From Caldisericota bacterium (GTDB lineage: Bacteria > Caldisericota > Caldisericia > Cryosericales > Cryosericaceae), in contig JAPLGI010000178.1 in NCBI GenBank assembly GCA_026390245.1, positions 1 to 8,254 of the forward strand: 8,254 bases of DNA. The letters run 5' to 3'. The position numbers and the translations under genes were made by a program. A model generated the notes under the pieces. That model did not search any database. It saw nothing but the letters and a program-made list of their open reading frames with translations, and had not been told where the DNA came from. Position 1 is the stretch's first letter. Each line of letters opens with the position of its first letter. Shown in pieces: positions 1 to 7,147 of the stretch.

Positions 1-1953
1 CTCGGCCGACACTCCGACCGCCACTTCGCTGGACATGCTGTCGGTCACCATGAGTGAACCGGCGCCTTCCTTTGCGGGGTCGGCCTGCGTCCGGGTCACG
101 ACCATACCCCCGCCCTGCTCGGCCGCCCCAGCTAGTTCTATCCCAGCCTTCCCTCCAATGCCATATCCCATCATCCAGTTCGTGGACCACGAGAGCGCCT
201 GCACGTCGGTCGCGAAGTCCGGTTTGCTCGACAGCTCGCTGCGGAGACCGCGCACGCGCACGCGGTCGATGGTGATCGTGTGCTCGATATGGCCCAGTTC
301 CGCAGTCCCAGGAACAGCAAGGCTGAACACGATCTCTCCGTATTCATCCGAGACAGCGGTCCACGTCGTATCGGAGAACGGCCCGTGGTAGGTCAGTTGT
401 GCTCCGGCGACCGTATTACCGTCCACGTCCAACGCCGTGTAGTATCGGTACAATGTCCCGCCCCGCATGATCGTAGAGGTGGTGGCCGCATCCGCCGGAT
501 ACAGCGGCTTGAGGGTCAGCATCGCGAGCGCCGTCCCCTCGACGTCCGTGCCCCCAAGGCCGGCATCCGATGGAGCGACCTCGGCATCGGTAGCCTTGCA
601 GGCAAGGGGCTGTGTGGTCCCTTCAGCCGGCTTCGACGTGATGGTTGGGTGCTCTATGCGAACGACGCGCGGGTTGCCGACATCAACGAGCGTCAAGTAA
701 CTGCCCAGCTTCCCTGCAGTGCCGTCCGGTCCCATGCGGATCACAAAGACGTCGCTGTCGTCGGCACGTTCGCGGCGGTACGTCACCGCCCAGGCCAGGC
801 CACCATCGTTCATCGCGACGACCGCTCCAGGCTTTCCTGCCATAAGGTACACTCCGCGGTCGACCGTTGAGACCCATGCGACGTCGCCACCCGGCGTCAG
901 CTTCTCCACAAGACCGTCGTACCCTTTCACGTCGTGTTCACTGAACTCGGTCGTGGCGCCCACGAGCAGGAGGCTTCCGTCCGCAGCTGCATCAACGCCC
1001 CATAGGTCTACGGCCCCGTTTCCTGTGCTCCCAGCCCAAGTGGCCCATTGAGGGTCCCCCGCATTGTCCAGCTTGATGACAACGGTTCCGCCGCATCCGT
1101 TGTAGGAATACCGCATCTGGCACAGCACCGGGCCCGTGGGCGTCATCGTCATCGTGTACATCTGGGCGTATGAAGAAGCCGTGGCGGTCGCATCTCCGTA
1201 GAGTAGCTGGCGTGTCACCCTGCCACTGTTGTTCAGCCACAGAAGCTTCATCTTGTAGGGTCCCGTCTGGTAGGCAGTCGGGTTCGGGGTCGTTCCGCCA
1301 AGCAGAAGACCACCGCCCGGGAGTGCGAAGATACGTGGATCATTGTAGTCCTCCAGAGGATACTGGTTCGCCCAGACAACTTCTCCATCCCTGGTCAGGC
1401 GGCACAGGAACACACGACGGTACCGCGCGATCCCCGACACCGCGAACCCTCCATCCGACAGTTGAGCCGCGCCCGTGAACGTAGTCGATTTGGAGGGGTC
1501 AGAGAGGTTGTAGACACTGTAGTTCTTGCTCCACCGAACCGTGCCGGAGTCGTTGAGCCTCACAAGGGTCGCACCGCGGAAGACTAGCAGGCCAGAGGGA
1601 GAGCAGGCAATCACGCCCACGGTCTCATCTGCGCTGCTGGCACCTGTACCATACGTGTTGCTCCACCGCACGTCGCCCTCTGGGCTCAGACGTGTCACCA
1701 GCAGCCCGCCAGCCAGTGTCCCTGCGACGACGAGATCGCCGTCTGGCATACGGACGATGCCCTTCCCATATGCGTCACCGTTGCCGCTTCCTCGGAAGGT
1801 CCGGGCCCAGGTCGACGCGGCATCCACGTGAACCACCGGCGGCACAGCTGCAGCAACCAGGCCGAGGACGAGAAGCAGACAGACGCTTCTGCGACAGTGC
1901 AGATTCAGATGTGCGGAACAGGTTCGCGTTGTTGCACTCGACTGGCTACGCAT
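1..1953 (-). CDS. Exported beta-propeller-like repeat protein with Ig-like domain (3' end outside window)
   Basis: An uninterrupted minus-strand frame of 651 codons starts at ATG 1953-1951 and leaves the window at base 1 without a stop. The start is set by AGGAGGT at 1959-1965, five bases upstream. Residues 1-47 look like a signal peptide: basic stretch (HCRRSV), hydrophobic core (CLLLVLGLVAAAV) and a cleavage-like VDAAS. Residues ~48-420 hold seven repeats of a pattern like L-x-x-x-G-x-V-x-W-x-x-x-Y, centred near 85-101, 131-145, 185-198, 239-252, 294-308, 350-364 and 404-420. The period is 46-56 residues, as in propeller/'delta-60'-type repeats. Residues ~480-570 resemble a Big_1/CnaB-like Ig fold (ALDVDGNTVAGAQLTYHG, then SDEYGEIVFSLAV). 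The part after 575 is not recognised. It is probably a secreted or surface protein; ligand and function are unknown. Exportation is well supported, the fold is inferred from the repeats. Confidence 0.82.
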   Translation of the reverse strand, partial: MRSQSSATTRTCSAHLNLHCRRSVCLLLVLGLVAAAVPPVVHVDAASTWARTFRGSGNGDAYGKGIVRMPDGDLVVAGTLAGGLLVTRLSPEGDVRWSNTYGTGASSADETVGVIACSPSGLLVFRGATLVRLNDSGTVRWSKNYSVYNLSDPSKSTTFTGAAQLSDGGFAVSGIARYRRVFLCRLTRDGEVVWANQYPLEDYNDPRIFALPGGGLLLGGTTPNPTAYQTGPYKMKLLWLNNSGRVTRQLLYGDATATASSYAQMYTMTMTPTGPVLCQMRYSYNGCGGTVVIKLDNAGDPQWATWAGSTGNGAVDLWGVDAAADGSLLLVGATTEFSEHDVKGYDGLVEKLTPGGDVAWVSTVDRGVYLMAGKPGAVVAMNDGGLAWAVTYRRERADDSDVFVIRMGPDGTAGKLGSYLTLVDVGNPRVVRIEHPTITSKPAEGTTQPLACKATDAEVAPSDAGLGGTDVEGTALAMLTLKPLYPADAATTSTIMRGGTLYRYYTALDVDGNTVAGAQLTYHGPFSDTTWTAVSDEYGEIVFSLAVPGTAELGHIEHTITIDRVRVRGLRSELSSKPDFATDVQALSWSTNWMMGYGIGGKAGIELAGAAEQGGGMVVTRTQADPAKEGAGSLMVTDSMSSEVAVGVSAE

Positions 1954-2043
1954 TTGCCACCTCCTGCATCGATCTCAGTGATCAGACGTTCCCTCGTATT
2001 GCCAGCATGCTAGCAGGAATGCCGGGGCGATGCAAGCAGCGGC
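1954..2043 (-). promoter_or_regulatory. Upstream region of the exported protein gene; weak promoter candidate
   Basis: Read on the minus strand, a TTGCAT hexamer is followed after 17 bases by TAGCAT (plus-strand bases about 2003-2031), upstream of the AGGAGGT ribosome binding site. The matches to sigma-70 consensus are only moderate (3/6 and 4/6). An 8-bp palindrome AGCATGCT overlaps the -10 candidate. Nothing else is visible in this stretch. Confidence 0.25.
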
Positions 2044-2071
2044 GTGACGCCGCGGTATCATCTGGTATACT
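2044..2071 (+). promoter_or_regulatory. Extended -10 promoter for the AlkZ-like gene
   Basis: TATACT at 2066-2071 is preceded by TGG (2063-2065), giving a full extended -10 (TGnTATACT). GTGACG at 2044-2049 lies 16 bases upstream and matches TTGACA at 4 of 6 positions. Transcription would start near 2078, about 23 bases before the leader ORF at 2101. Confidence 0.55.
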
Positions 2072-2092
2072 TGACAGACAACATGTTGACAG
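2071..2092 (+). promoter_or_regulatory. Operator-like direct repeat and palindrome at the predicted transcription start
   Basis: TTGACAG occurs twice, at 2071-2077 and 2086-2092, with a 15-base period. Between and overlapping the copies is a perfect 10-bp palindrome CAACATGTTG (2079-2088). The elements sit at the predicted transcription start and just before the AGGAGG at 2091-2096, where a repressor could block transcription or translation. The protein that would bind is unknown. Confidence 0.3.
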
Positions 2093-2100
2093 GAGGAACG

Positions 2101-2172
2101 ATGACACGCCAACGACACCTGAGCGTCCGCAGAATGTGCGCGGGTTCTACGCGGTTCCCGGTGATCTCATGA
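2101..2172 (+). CDS. 23-codon leader ORF translationally coupled to the AlkZ-like gene
   Basis: ATG at 2101 follows the best ribosome binding site in the region (AGGAGG, 2091-2096, four-base spacing). It opens a 23-residue frame (MTRQRHLSVRRMCAGSTRFP plus VIS) ending in TGA 2170-2172. The stop overlaps the ATG of the next gene (2169-2171) as ATGA, the usual sign of translational coupling. The downstream gene has only a weak GGTGAT before its start, so its expression may depend on ribosomes finishing this leader. The peptide is basic (five Arg, one His) and resembles nothing I recognise. Alternative reading: an old N-terminus separated by a frameshift, but the downstream protein already starts where its family normally starts. 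Confidence 0.45.
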   Translation: MTRQRHLSVRRMCAGSTRFPVIS

Positions 2173-3293
2173 AGCCCGCAGCGCTCCAGATCACGGCACG
2201 GCAGGCACGTGCTTTCGCACTGGCGCGGGGAGGCATTTCTCAACCGTTTGCTGAACCGGTAGCGGCCGTCCGTGCCATGATCGCCGTCCAGGCGCAGTAT
2301 GCCACGTCCGTCCCATTTGCCATCCACGCCCGCTGCCCATCGGCACCGAACGGCTGGACAGAACAGGCACTCATGACACAGCGGTCTTTGGTCAAGACAT
2401 GGTGTCTGCGGGGAACCCTGCACGCGCTGGCAGCAGATGACCTGGCGCTCCTGACAGGCGCATTCACAGGATACCATCATTCCGTGGAGCGTGTTGTGCA
2501 GCAGATGTCCGGGATCGATGCCGCGACGTGGCATGCCATCGAACGGGACACCATGCAGGCGCTGGTGCATGGACCACTGGACCGCACCGCTCTGCACGCG
2601 GCCGTTCCGGGACTGCGGAACGTGCCATGGATCGGGTGGGGAGAAGACGTCAAGGATCTTGCCTACCAGGGCGAATTGCTGATGGTCGGCAGCAAAGGAC
2701 CACGTCCAGTCTTCGCCCGCCGCGATACCTGGCTGCCCAGACTCGACTTCCATCCAATGTCCACCGCTGCAGCGCACAAAGAACTCCTGATGCGCTATCT
2801 GCGAGCCTTCGCTCCAGCGGCACTGGCCGACATCACGCACTGGAGTGGGTTGCCAAATGCAGCGCTCCGGGACGTCATGCGGAGTTCACCTTCGCTTTTC
2901 GTGACCGTGACAATGAACGAAACAGAGAGACCCCTTGTCGCCCTCGCTGAAGATGTGGACGCCCTTACCGGACCACTTCCGGATGTGCCCCAAGTTACCC
3001 TCCTGCCCAAGTTCGACGCTCTGATGCTTGCGTGGATAGATCCTTCACGCGTACTGGACCGTAAGGACCATCCCGCCGTGTACCGCCCGGCCGGTCAGAT
3101 CGAAGCGGTTGTCCTTCTGCGTGGACGCGCCGCAGCGACCTGGCGCGTGAAGCAGACGCCCGACAGGACGCACATCACCGTCACGCCGATCCGACACATC
3201 AGTACACGAGCCAGAAAGCAGGTCACGACGGAATTCGAACGCCTTGGCGCCTGGTCTGGCGCGAGCAGCACAACAGTAGCCTGGCAGGACTGA
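2169..3293 (+). CDS. AlkZ/YcaQ-like winged-helix DNA glycosylase family protein (HTH_42)
   Basis: This 374-residue protein matches the HTH_42 (winged helix, AlkZ-like) family, which includes Streptomyces AlkZ and E. coli YcaQ. Those enzymes excise bulky alkylated bases and unhook interstrand crosslinks. Family landmarks seen in order: the helical N-terminus; the catalytic Q-x-Q motif as Q41-A-Q43 (VQAQYATSVP); WCLRGTLHALAADDL at residues 78-92; GWGEDVKDLAYQGELL at 156-171; PKFDALMLAWIDPSR at 280-294; and GRAAATWRV at 319-327. Length is normal for the family. ATG 2169 is chosen because the family's conserved N-terminus begins here; the open frame extends upstream to 1692 but there it runs antisense to the exported protein gene. 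It stands alone, with no drug biosynthesis or transporter genes beside it, so a general repair role is more likely than self-resistance. Family assignment is firm; substrate is inferred. Confidence 0.8.
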   Translation: MKPAALQITARQARAFALARGGISQPFAEPVAAVRAMIAVQAQYATSVPFAIHARCPSAPNGWTEQALMTQRSLVKTWCLRGTLHALAADDLALLTGAFTGYHHSVERVVQQMSGIDAATWHAIERDTMQALVHGPLDRTALHAAVPGLRNVPWIGWGEDVKDLAYQGELLMVGSKGPRPVFARRDTWLPRLDFHPMSTAAAHKELLMRYLRAFAPAALADITHWSGLPNAALRDVMRSSPSLFVTVTMNETERPLVALAEDVDALTGPLPDVPQVTLLPKFDALMLAWIDPSRVLDRKDHPAVYRPAGQIEAVVLLRGRAAATWRVKQTPDRTHITVTPIRHISTRARKQVTTEFERLGAWSGASSTTVAWQD

Positions 3294-3294
3294 T

Positions 3295-4566
3295 CTAGTG
3301 GAACAGGCGAGCGACGTTGCCGACGAGGATGCCGACCCACAGGAAATCGGCGTCGCTCCAGGTTGTGTTCAGCGTGCTCAGCTGTGGCCCAAGAAGAGGC
3401 ATCAGCAGTGCCGGAAGGATGCTGATGATCACTCCGTTTGCGAATCCGCCGATGACCGCGCCTCTGCGTCCACCGGTGGCATTGCCAAAAATGGCAGCTG
3501 TCGCACCCGTGAAGAAGTGGGGAACAAGTCCGGGGATAATGATGGGCAGATGCACCACCTGAAGAAAAACCATGCACAGAATGCCGGCAGTCAGTGACGA
3601 GAGAAACCCGATCATCATGGCTGTAGGAGCCTTTGGAAACGTTACGGGAACGTCGAGAGCCGGTTTTGCGTTGGGGACGATCTTCTCCCCGATCCCCCGG
3701 AACGCGATGGTGATCTCGGCCAGGGTCATATTGACACCCATGACGACGATGGCCATTCCGGCAGCGAACATCATCGCCTGGACAAATGCAAAGACCAGTG
3801 GATGCTGCGTTATCCCGAGCGTATCCCGCACAAAGGTGGGACCCGCCTTCAGCGTGACCACCATGAAGAGGACTACCATGACCAGCCCTGAGGAGATCAG
3901 CGAGTCCCGCAGAAAGTCCAGCCCTTTGGGAAGCCTGATGTCCTCGGTCGACCGACTCCTGTCGCCGAACCACTTGCCCAGCAGACCAGCCACGACAAAT
4001 GACAGTGACCCGAATTGCCCGATGGCGACGTCGTCACTTCCCATGACCTGTCGCATGAACGGTTGGGCCAGTGCCGGCATCATCGTCATGACGATCCCCA
4101 GCACAACAGAAGCGATCACAGTGACCCACGGACCGGACATGCCGGCGGCCGTCAGAACGGCAACCAGCAGGATCGCCATATAGAGCGTATGATGTCCACT
4201 GAGAAAAATGTACTTCCACTTCGTGACCCGCGCCAGCAGGACGTTGAACAGGAAGCCGAAGATCATCACCCAGCCCGGCTGGGAACCCAGGATCTTGAGT
4301 GCAACTACAATGACGGCTTCGTTGTTGGGCAGAACACCCTGGATGTGAAACCCGAACTGCAGCATCTGGGCCAGATAGTTCAATGATCCAATGATGGTGG
4401 CCGCGCCCACGCCAAGGACCAGAAAGCCGACCATCGTCTTGACTGTTCCCAGCAGCACTTCGCTGAACGACTTGTGCAGCACAATCAGACCAACGAGCGT
4501 CACCATGCTGACCAACACCGCCGGCGTGCCCACCAGGTCCCGGATGAACGTAAATACTGACTGCAT
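3295..4566 (-). CDS. ulaA: PTS ascorbate-type permease subunit EIIC (UlaA family)
   Basis: This 423-residue polytopic membrane protein belongs to the EIIC-GAT/UlaA (SgaT) family, which in E. coli moves L-ascorbate across the inner membrane while EIIB phosphorylates it. About ten to eleven hydrophobic segments span its length. UlaA signatures include [11 protein letters not shown] (residues 121-131, the histidine region of the substrate pocket in E. coli UlaA), [20 protein letters not shown] (182-201) followed by [24 protein letters not shown] (275-294), [19 protein letters not shown] (299-317) and [16 protein letters not shown] (359-374). ATG 4566 is preferred over GTG 4581 because TGGAGGA (4574-4580) lies seven bases before it. 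It is somewhat shorter than E. coli UlaA (465). No EIIA or EIIB gene adjoins it: the flanking genes are convergent and divergent. The substrate could be ascorbate or another sugar acid; the family call is firm, the substrate is not. Confidence 0.85.
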   Translation of the reverse strand: MQSVFTFIRDLVGTPAVLVSMVTLVGLIVLHKSFSEVLLGTVKTMVGFLVLGVGAATIIGSLNYLAQMLQFGFHIQGVLPNNEAVIVVALKILGSQPGWVMIFGFLFNVLLARVTKWKYIFLSGHHTLYMAILLVAVLTAAGMSGPWVTVIASVVLGIVMTMMPALAQPFMRQVMGSDDVAIGQFGSLSFVVAGLLGKWFGDRSRSTEDIRLPKGLDFLRDSLISSGLVMVVLFMVVTLKAGPTFVRDTLGITQHPLVFAFVQAMMFAAGMAIVVMGVNMTLAEITIAFRGIGEKIVPNAKPALDVPVTFPKAPTAMMIGFLSSLTAGILCMVFLQVVHLPIIIPGLVPHFFTGATAAIFGNATGGRRGAVIGGFANGVIISILPALLMPLLGPQLSTLNTTWSDADFLWVGILVGNVARLFH

Positions 4567-4573
4567 TCCCGTT

Positions 4574-4580
4574 TCCTCCA
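4574..4580 (-). promoter_or_regulatory. Ribosome binding site that decides the ulaA start
   Basis: On the minus strand this reads TGGAGGA, seven bases upstream of ATG 4566. It overlaps the alternative GTG start at 4581-4579, which makes that longer form unlikely. Confidence 0.7.
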
Positions 4581-4608
4581 CCAGTCAACGTCTACAGATT
4601 GTCAAAGG

Positions 4609-4625
4609 TGCATCCTGCTTATGCA
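4609..4625 (-). promoter_or_regulatory. Inverted repeat at the ulaA transcription start (possible operator)
   Basis: TGCAT and ATGCA arms (4609-4613 and 4621-4625) flank seven bases, with an overlapping CTGC/GCAG pairing. The repeat lies immediately downstream of the ulaA -10 box, where a repressor site would sit. It is short and may be chance. Confidence 0.25.
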
Positions 4626-4632
4626 GACTCCT

Positions 4633-4660
4633 ATTGTACCTTCTCTGCCGCACTCGGCAA
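4633..4660 (-). promoter_or_regulatory. ulaA promoter
   Basis: Minus strand TTGCCG (4660-4655), a 16-base spacer and TACAAT (4638-4633), matching sigma-70 consensus at 4/6 and 5/6 positions. Predicted start near 4626 leaves a leader of about 60 bases before ATG 4566. Confidence 0.5.
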
Positions 4661-4689
4661 CCCGCGCTCTCTTCATCGGCGCACGATCA

Positions 4690-4719
4690 TGAAGTGATTT
4701 GCGCCGACCCCGCTATACT
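4690..4719 (+). promoter_or_regulatory. Promoter candidate for the RNB nuclease gene
   Basis: TATACT at 4714-4719 is a good -10 box; no convincing -35 stands 16-18 bases upstream. A start near 4726 would give a leader of about 44 bases containing AAAGGAG at 4755-4761. The region 4582-4769 holds only the two divergent promoters and leaders. Confidence 0.4.
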
Positions 4720-4769
4720 GACACCAAGGCTCAGGTCGAGTCTCACTCTGGAAGAAAGGAGTTTGTGTG

Positions 4770-6242
4770 ATGACAGACGAATCAAAACATCGCGCGATAT
4801 TGCAGAGCATTGCTCACCGGGTGATGCTCGAGAGAGGGCTGCTTCCTGACTTCTCGCCCGAGGTCTTGGCTGAGCTTGATGGAATAACGGGTCCCGCCGC
4901 CCCGGATGGAGTATTCGACCGTGACTTGAGAAGCCTGCTGTGGTGCTCCATCGACAACGACGACTCAATGGATCTGGACCAGTTGACGGCTGCTGAAGCC
5001 ATGAAGGATGGGACCACCCGCATCCTGGTCGCCATTGCAGACGTCGACGCTCTTGTCCCGCTTGGGTCCGCAATCGACGAGCATGCCCGCACCAACACCA
5101 CGTCCGTGTACACCGCTGCCGAGAAGTTCCCCATGCTTCCCGACAAGCTGTCTACAGATCTCACCTCGCTGAATCAGGACCAGGACCGTCTTGCCACAGT
5201 CATCGACATGATCGTGGTCGCCGATGGCACACTGCAGAAGTCCGACGTCTACCGGGCTGTTGTCCGCAGTCATGCGAAATTGACATACAGTGGCGTCGCA
5301 GCCTGGCTGGAGAAGACCCAGCCAATGCCGGAGGCTGTCGCTGCTGTTCCTGGTCTTGCCGAGAACCTGCTGCTGCAAGACAAGATTGCCCAGCGCCTGA
5401 AAAGCCGCCGGCATGCTCTTGGAGCGCTCAGTCTTCAAACCATCGAAGCGCGGCCACTATTCAAAGACGACAGGGTCGCGAGTCTCGAGGTGCAGGCGAA
5501 GAACCGGGCCACAGAGCTCATCGAGGACTTCATGATCGCAGCCAACGGCGCGACTGTGCGATTCCTCACCGCCCATAGGTTTCCTTCTGTCCGTCGTGTC
5601 GTCCACACGCCAAAGCGCTGGGACCGCATCGTCGAAGTGGCAGCCGAGCACGGCTACAAGCTCCCCGACACTCCCGATTCGAAGGCCCTCGAAGACTTTT
5701 TGACGGGCGAGAGGACGGCTGACCCCGTGACGTTCCCTGACCTCTCCCTCACAATCATCAAGCTCCTGGGTCCCGGCGAATATGCTGCAGAACTCCCAGG
5801 AGCAAATGCCGAAGGACACTTCGGTCTTGCGGTCCGGGACTACACGCATTCTACTGCGCCAAATCGCCGATATCCGGACCTCATCACCCAGCGCCTGGCG
5901 AAAGCCGCGATCGCGAGCAAACCCGTGCCCTACGATATGGACGGACTGACAGACCTCGCGAGACACTGCACCGAACAGGAAGATGCTGCCAACAAGGTCG
6001 AGCGACAAGTGGGCAAGTCCGCCGCGGCACTCCTCCTCGAATCGCGGATCGGCGAGCAATTTGACGCCATTGTCACTGGCGCTGCCGACAAGGGGACGTG
6101 GGCGCGCCTGCTCACTGTACCCGTTGAAGGCAGGGTAGTCCAGGGCTTCCAGGGATTGGACGTCGGCCAGCGCACGCGCGTGCAGCTCATCTCGGTAGAC
6201 ATCGACCGAGGTTTCATCGACTTCAGGAGAGTCCGCAGTTAG
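4770..6242 (+). CDS. RNB-domain exoribonuclease (RNase II/R family, compact form)
   Basis: This 490-residue protein is a member of the RNase II/R superfamily, which degrades RNA processively 3' to 5' using Mg2+. The metal-binding motif is SIDNDDSMDLDQ at residues 60-71. D62, D68 and D70 match E. coli RNase II D201, D207 and D209, but the fourth acidic residue (D210) is Q71. The second hallmark, DYTHSTAPNRRYPDL (357-371), carries the arginines that contact the phosphate backbone; IEDFMIAAN (251-259) is also typical. A probable S1/OB-like end covers ~428-490. Only ~50 residues precede the RNB domain, so the cold-shock RNA-binding domains of RNase II and RNase R are missing. ATG 4770 is chosen, eight bases after AAAGGAG (4755-4761); GTG 4767 is possible. 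Its stop is nine bases from the convergent folD stop. It could serve RNA turnover or tRNA/rRNA trimming. Confidence 0.88.
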   Translation: MTDESKHRAILQSIAHRVMLERGLLPDFSPEVLAELDGITGPAAPDGVFDRDLRSLLWCSIDNDDSMDLDQLTAAEAMKDGTTRILVAIADVDALVPLGSAIDEHARTNTTSVYTAAEKFPMLPDKLSTDLTSLNQDQDRLATVIDMIVVADGTLQKSDVYRAVVRSHAKLTYSGVAAWLEKTQPMPEAVAAVPGLAENLLLQDKIAQRLKSRRHALGALSLQTIEARPLFKDDRVASLEVQAKNRATELIEDFMIAANGATVRFLTAHRFPSVRRVVHTPKRWDRIVEVAAEHGYKLPDTPDSKALEDFLTGERTADPVTFPDLSLTIIKLLGPGEYAAELPGANAEGHFGLAVRDYTHSTAPNRRYPDLITQRLAKAAIASKPVPYDMDGLTDLARHCTEQEDAANKVERQVGKSAAALLLESRIGEQFDAIVTGAADKGTWARLLTVPVEGRVVQGFQGLDVGQRTRVQLISVDIDRGFIDFRRVRS

Positions 6243-6251
6243 AAACGCCGG

Positions 6252-7109
6252 TCAGATCAAGCCGTTCAGATAGCCTGCCGCACGTACGACATGCTTGGCG
6301 AGCACCGATGAGGTGACTGCCCCCACGCCACCCGGGACTGGTGTGATCGATCCGGCTGTTGGCGCAACTGCGTCAAAGTCGACATCTCCGCACAGATTGC
6401 CGGCTTCGTCCACATTGATGCCTACATCGACAACGACGGCGCCGGGCGCAACGAAGTCCGCCGCGATCATCTTCGCTTTGCCCGCCGCGGCAATAAGAAT
6501 CTCAGCACTGCGGCACGTTCCCGCAAGGTCTACGGTCCGCGTGTGACAGATGGTGACAGTCGCATGCTGCTTGAGGAGCAGCATAGCCAGGGGTTTGCCG
6601 ACCACCATGCTTCTGCCGATCACGGTCACGCGTTTGCCCTTGAGGGCAATGCCGTAGTGCGCAAGCACTTCCATGACCGCCTCGGGCGTGCAGGGTGCAA
6701 ATCCGCTTTCATCTCCGGAGAACACTTTTGCTACATTGACCGGACTCATGCAGTCGATGTCCTTCCAGGGGTTGACCATGCTGCGTACCGGTTCTTCGTC
6801 CAGTTGCTTGGGCAGCGGACGGAACAGCAGGATGCCGTGCGTTGCGGGATCATCGTTCACCGCGGCGAAGGCCTGCTGGAACTCCACCTGGCTGATGTCC
6901 TCGGGCAGCTCGGTCACCACACACCGGATGCCAACCGCTTCCATCTTCTTTCGGGCGCCACGCTCATACGCCAGGTCATCTGGCCGCCCGCCCACTCGGA
7001 CAATGCCCACCTGCGGGGCGATGCCCCTCTGCACGAGCACGCCCACTCCGCGCAGCAGTTCTTCCTTCATCGCAGCAGCCACTTCGGAACCCTTCATGAT
7101 GATGCTCAT
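6252..7109 (-). CDS. folD: FolD-type methylenetetrahydrofolate dehydrogenase, cyclohydrolase residues replaced
   Basis: FolD (285 residues) normally catalyses NAD(P)-dependent oxidation of 5,10-methylene-THF and hydrolysis of 5,10-methenyl-THF to 10-formyl-THF in the cytosol. Visible landmarks: N-terminal catalytic domain with DDLAYERGARKK (44-55), HGILLFRPLP (91-100) and KDIDCMSPVNV (116-126); then the Rossmann domain with VIGRSMVVGKP (163-173), DVGIN (228-232) and ITPVPGGVGAVT (255-266). Aligned to E. coli FolD, Y50 is kept (Y48) and D121 is kept (D119). The cyclohydrolase lysine K54 is A52 and its partner Q98 is F96. The same YERGA/FRPLP pattern is, as I recall, seen in some clostridial FolDs. 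A dehydrogenase-only enzyme is therefore plausible. ATG 7109 follows GGAGG by ten bases; ATG 7097 lacks a binding site. It lies 38 bases after folT on the same strand, so both are probably co-transcribed. Confidence 0.9.
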   Translation of the reverse strand: MSIIMKGSEVAAAMKEELLRGVGVLVQRGIAPQVGIVRVGGRPDDLAYERGARKKMEAVGIRCVVTELPEDISQVEFQQAFAAVNDDPATHGILLFRPLPKQLDEEPVRSMVNPWKDIDCMSPVNVAKVFSGDESGFAPCTPEAVMEVLAHYGIALKGKRVTVIGRSMVVGKPLAMLLLKQHATVTICHTRTVDLAGTCRSAEILIAAAGKAKMIAADFVAPGAVVVDVGINVDEAGNLCGDVDFDAVAPTAGSITPVPGGVGAVTSSVLAKHVVRAAGYLNGLI

Positions 7110-7147
7110 GTGATCACAGCCTCCATCTCCAACTTGGCCTGCCTGAC

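Noticed and set aside
280..870. Plus-strand open frame of 196 residues
   Set aside because: It lies opposite the well-formed repeat protein and has an Arg/His/Pro-rich composition typical of antisense frames in GC-rich DNA.
1692..2168. N-terminal extension of the AlkZ-like protein to a 533-residue form
   Set aside because: It is antisense to the signal peptide and first repeats of the exported protein, has no ribosome binding site, and the family N-terminus starts at 2169.
3572..4183. Plus-strand frame of 203 residues across ulaA
   Set aside because: Antisense shadow of a clearly conserved membrane protein; no recognisable domain.
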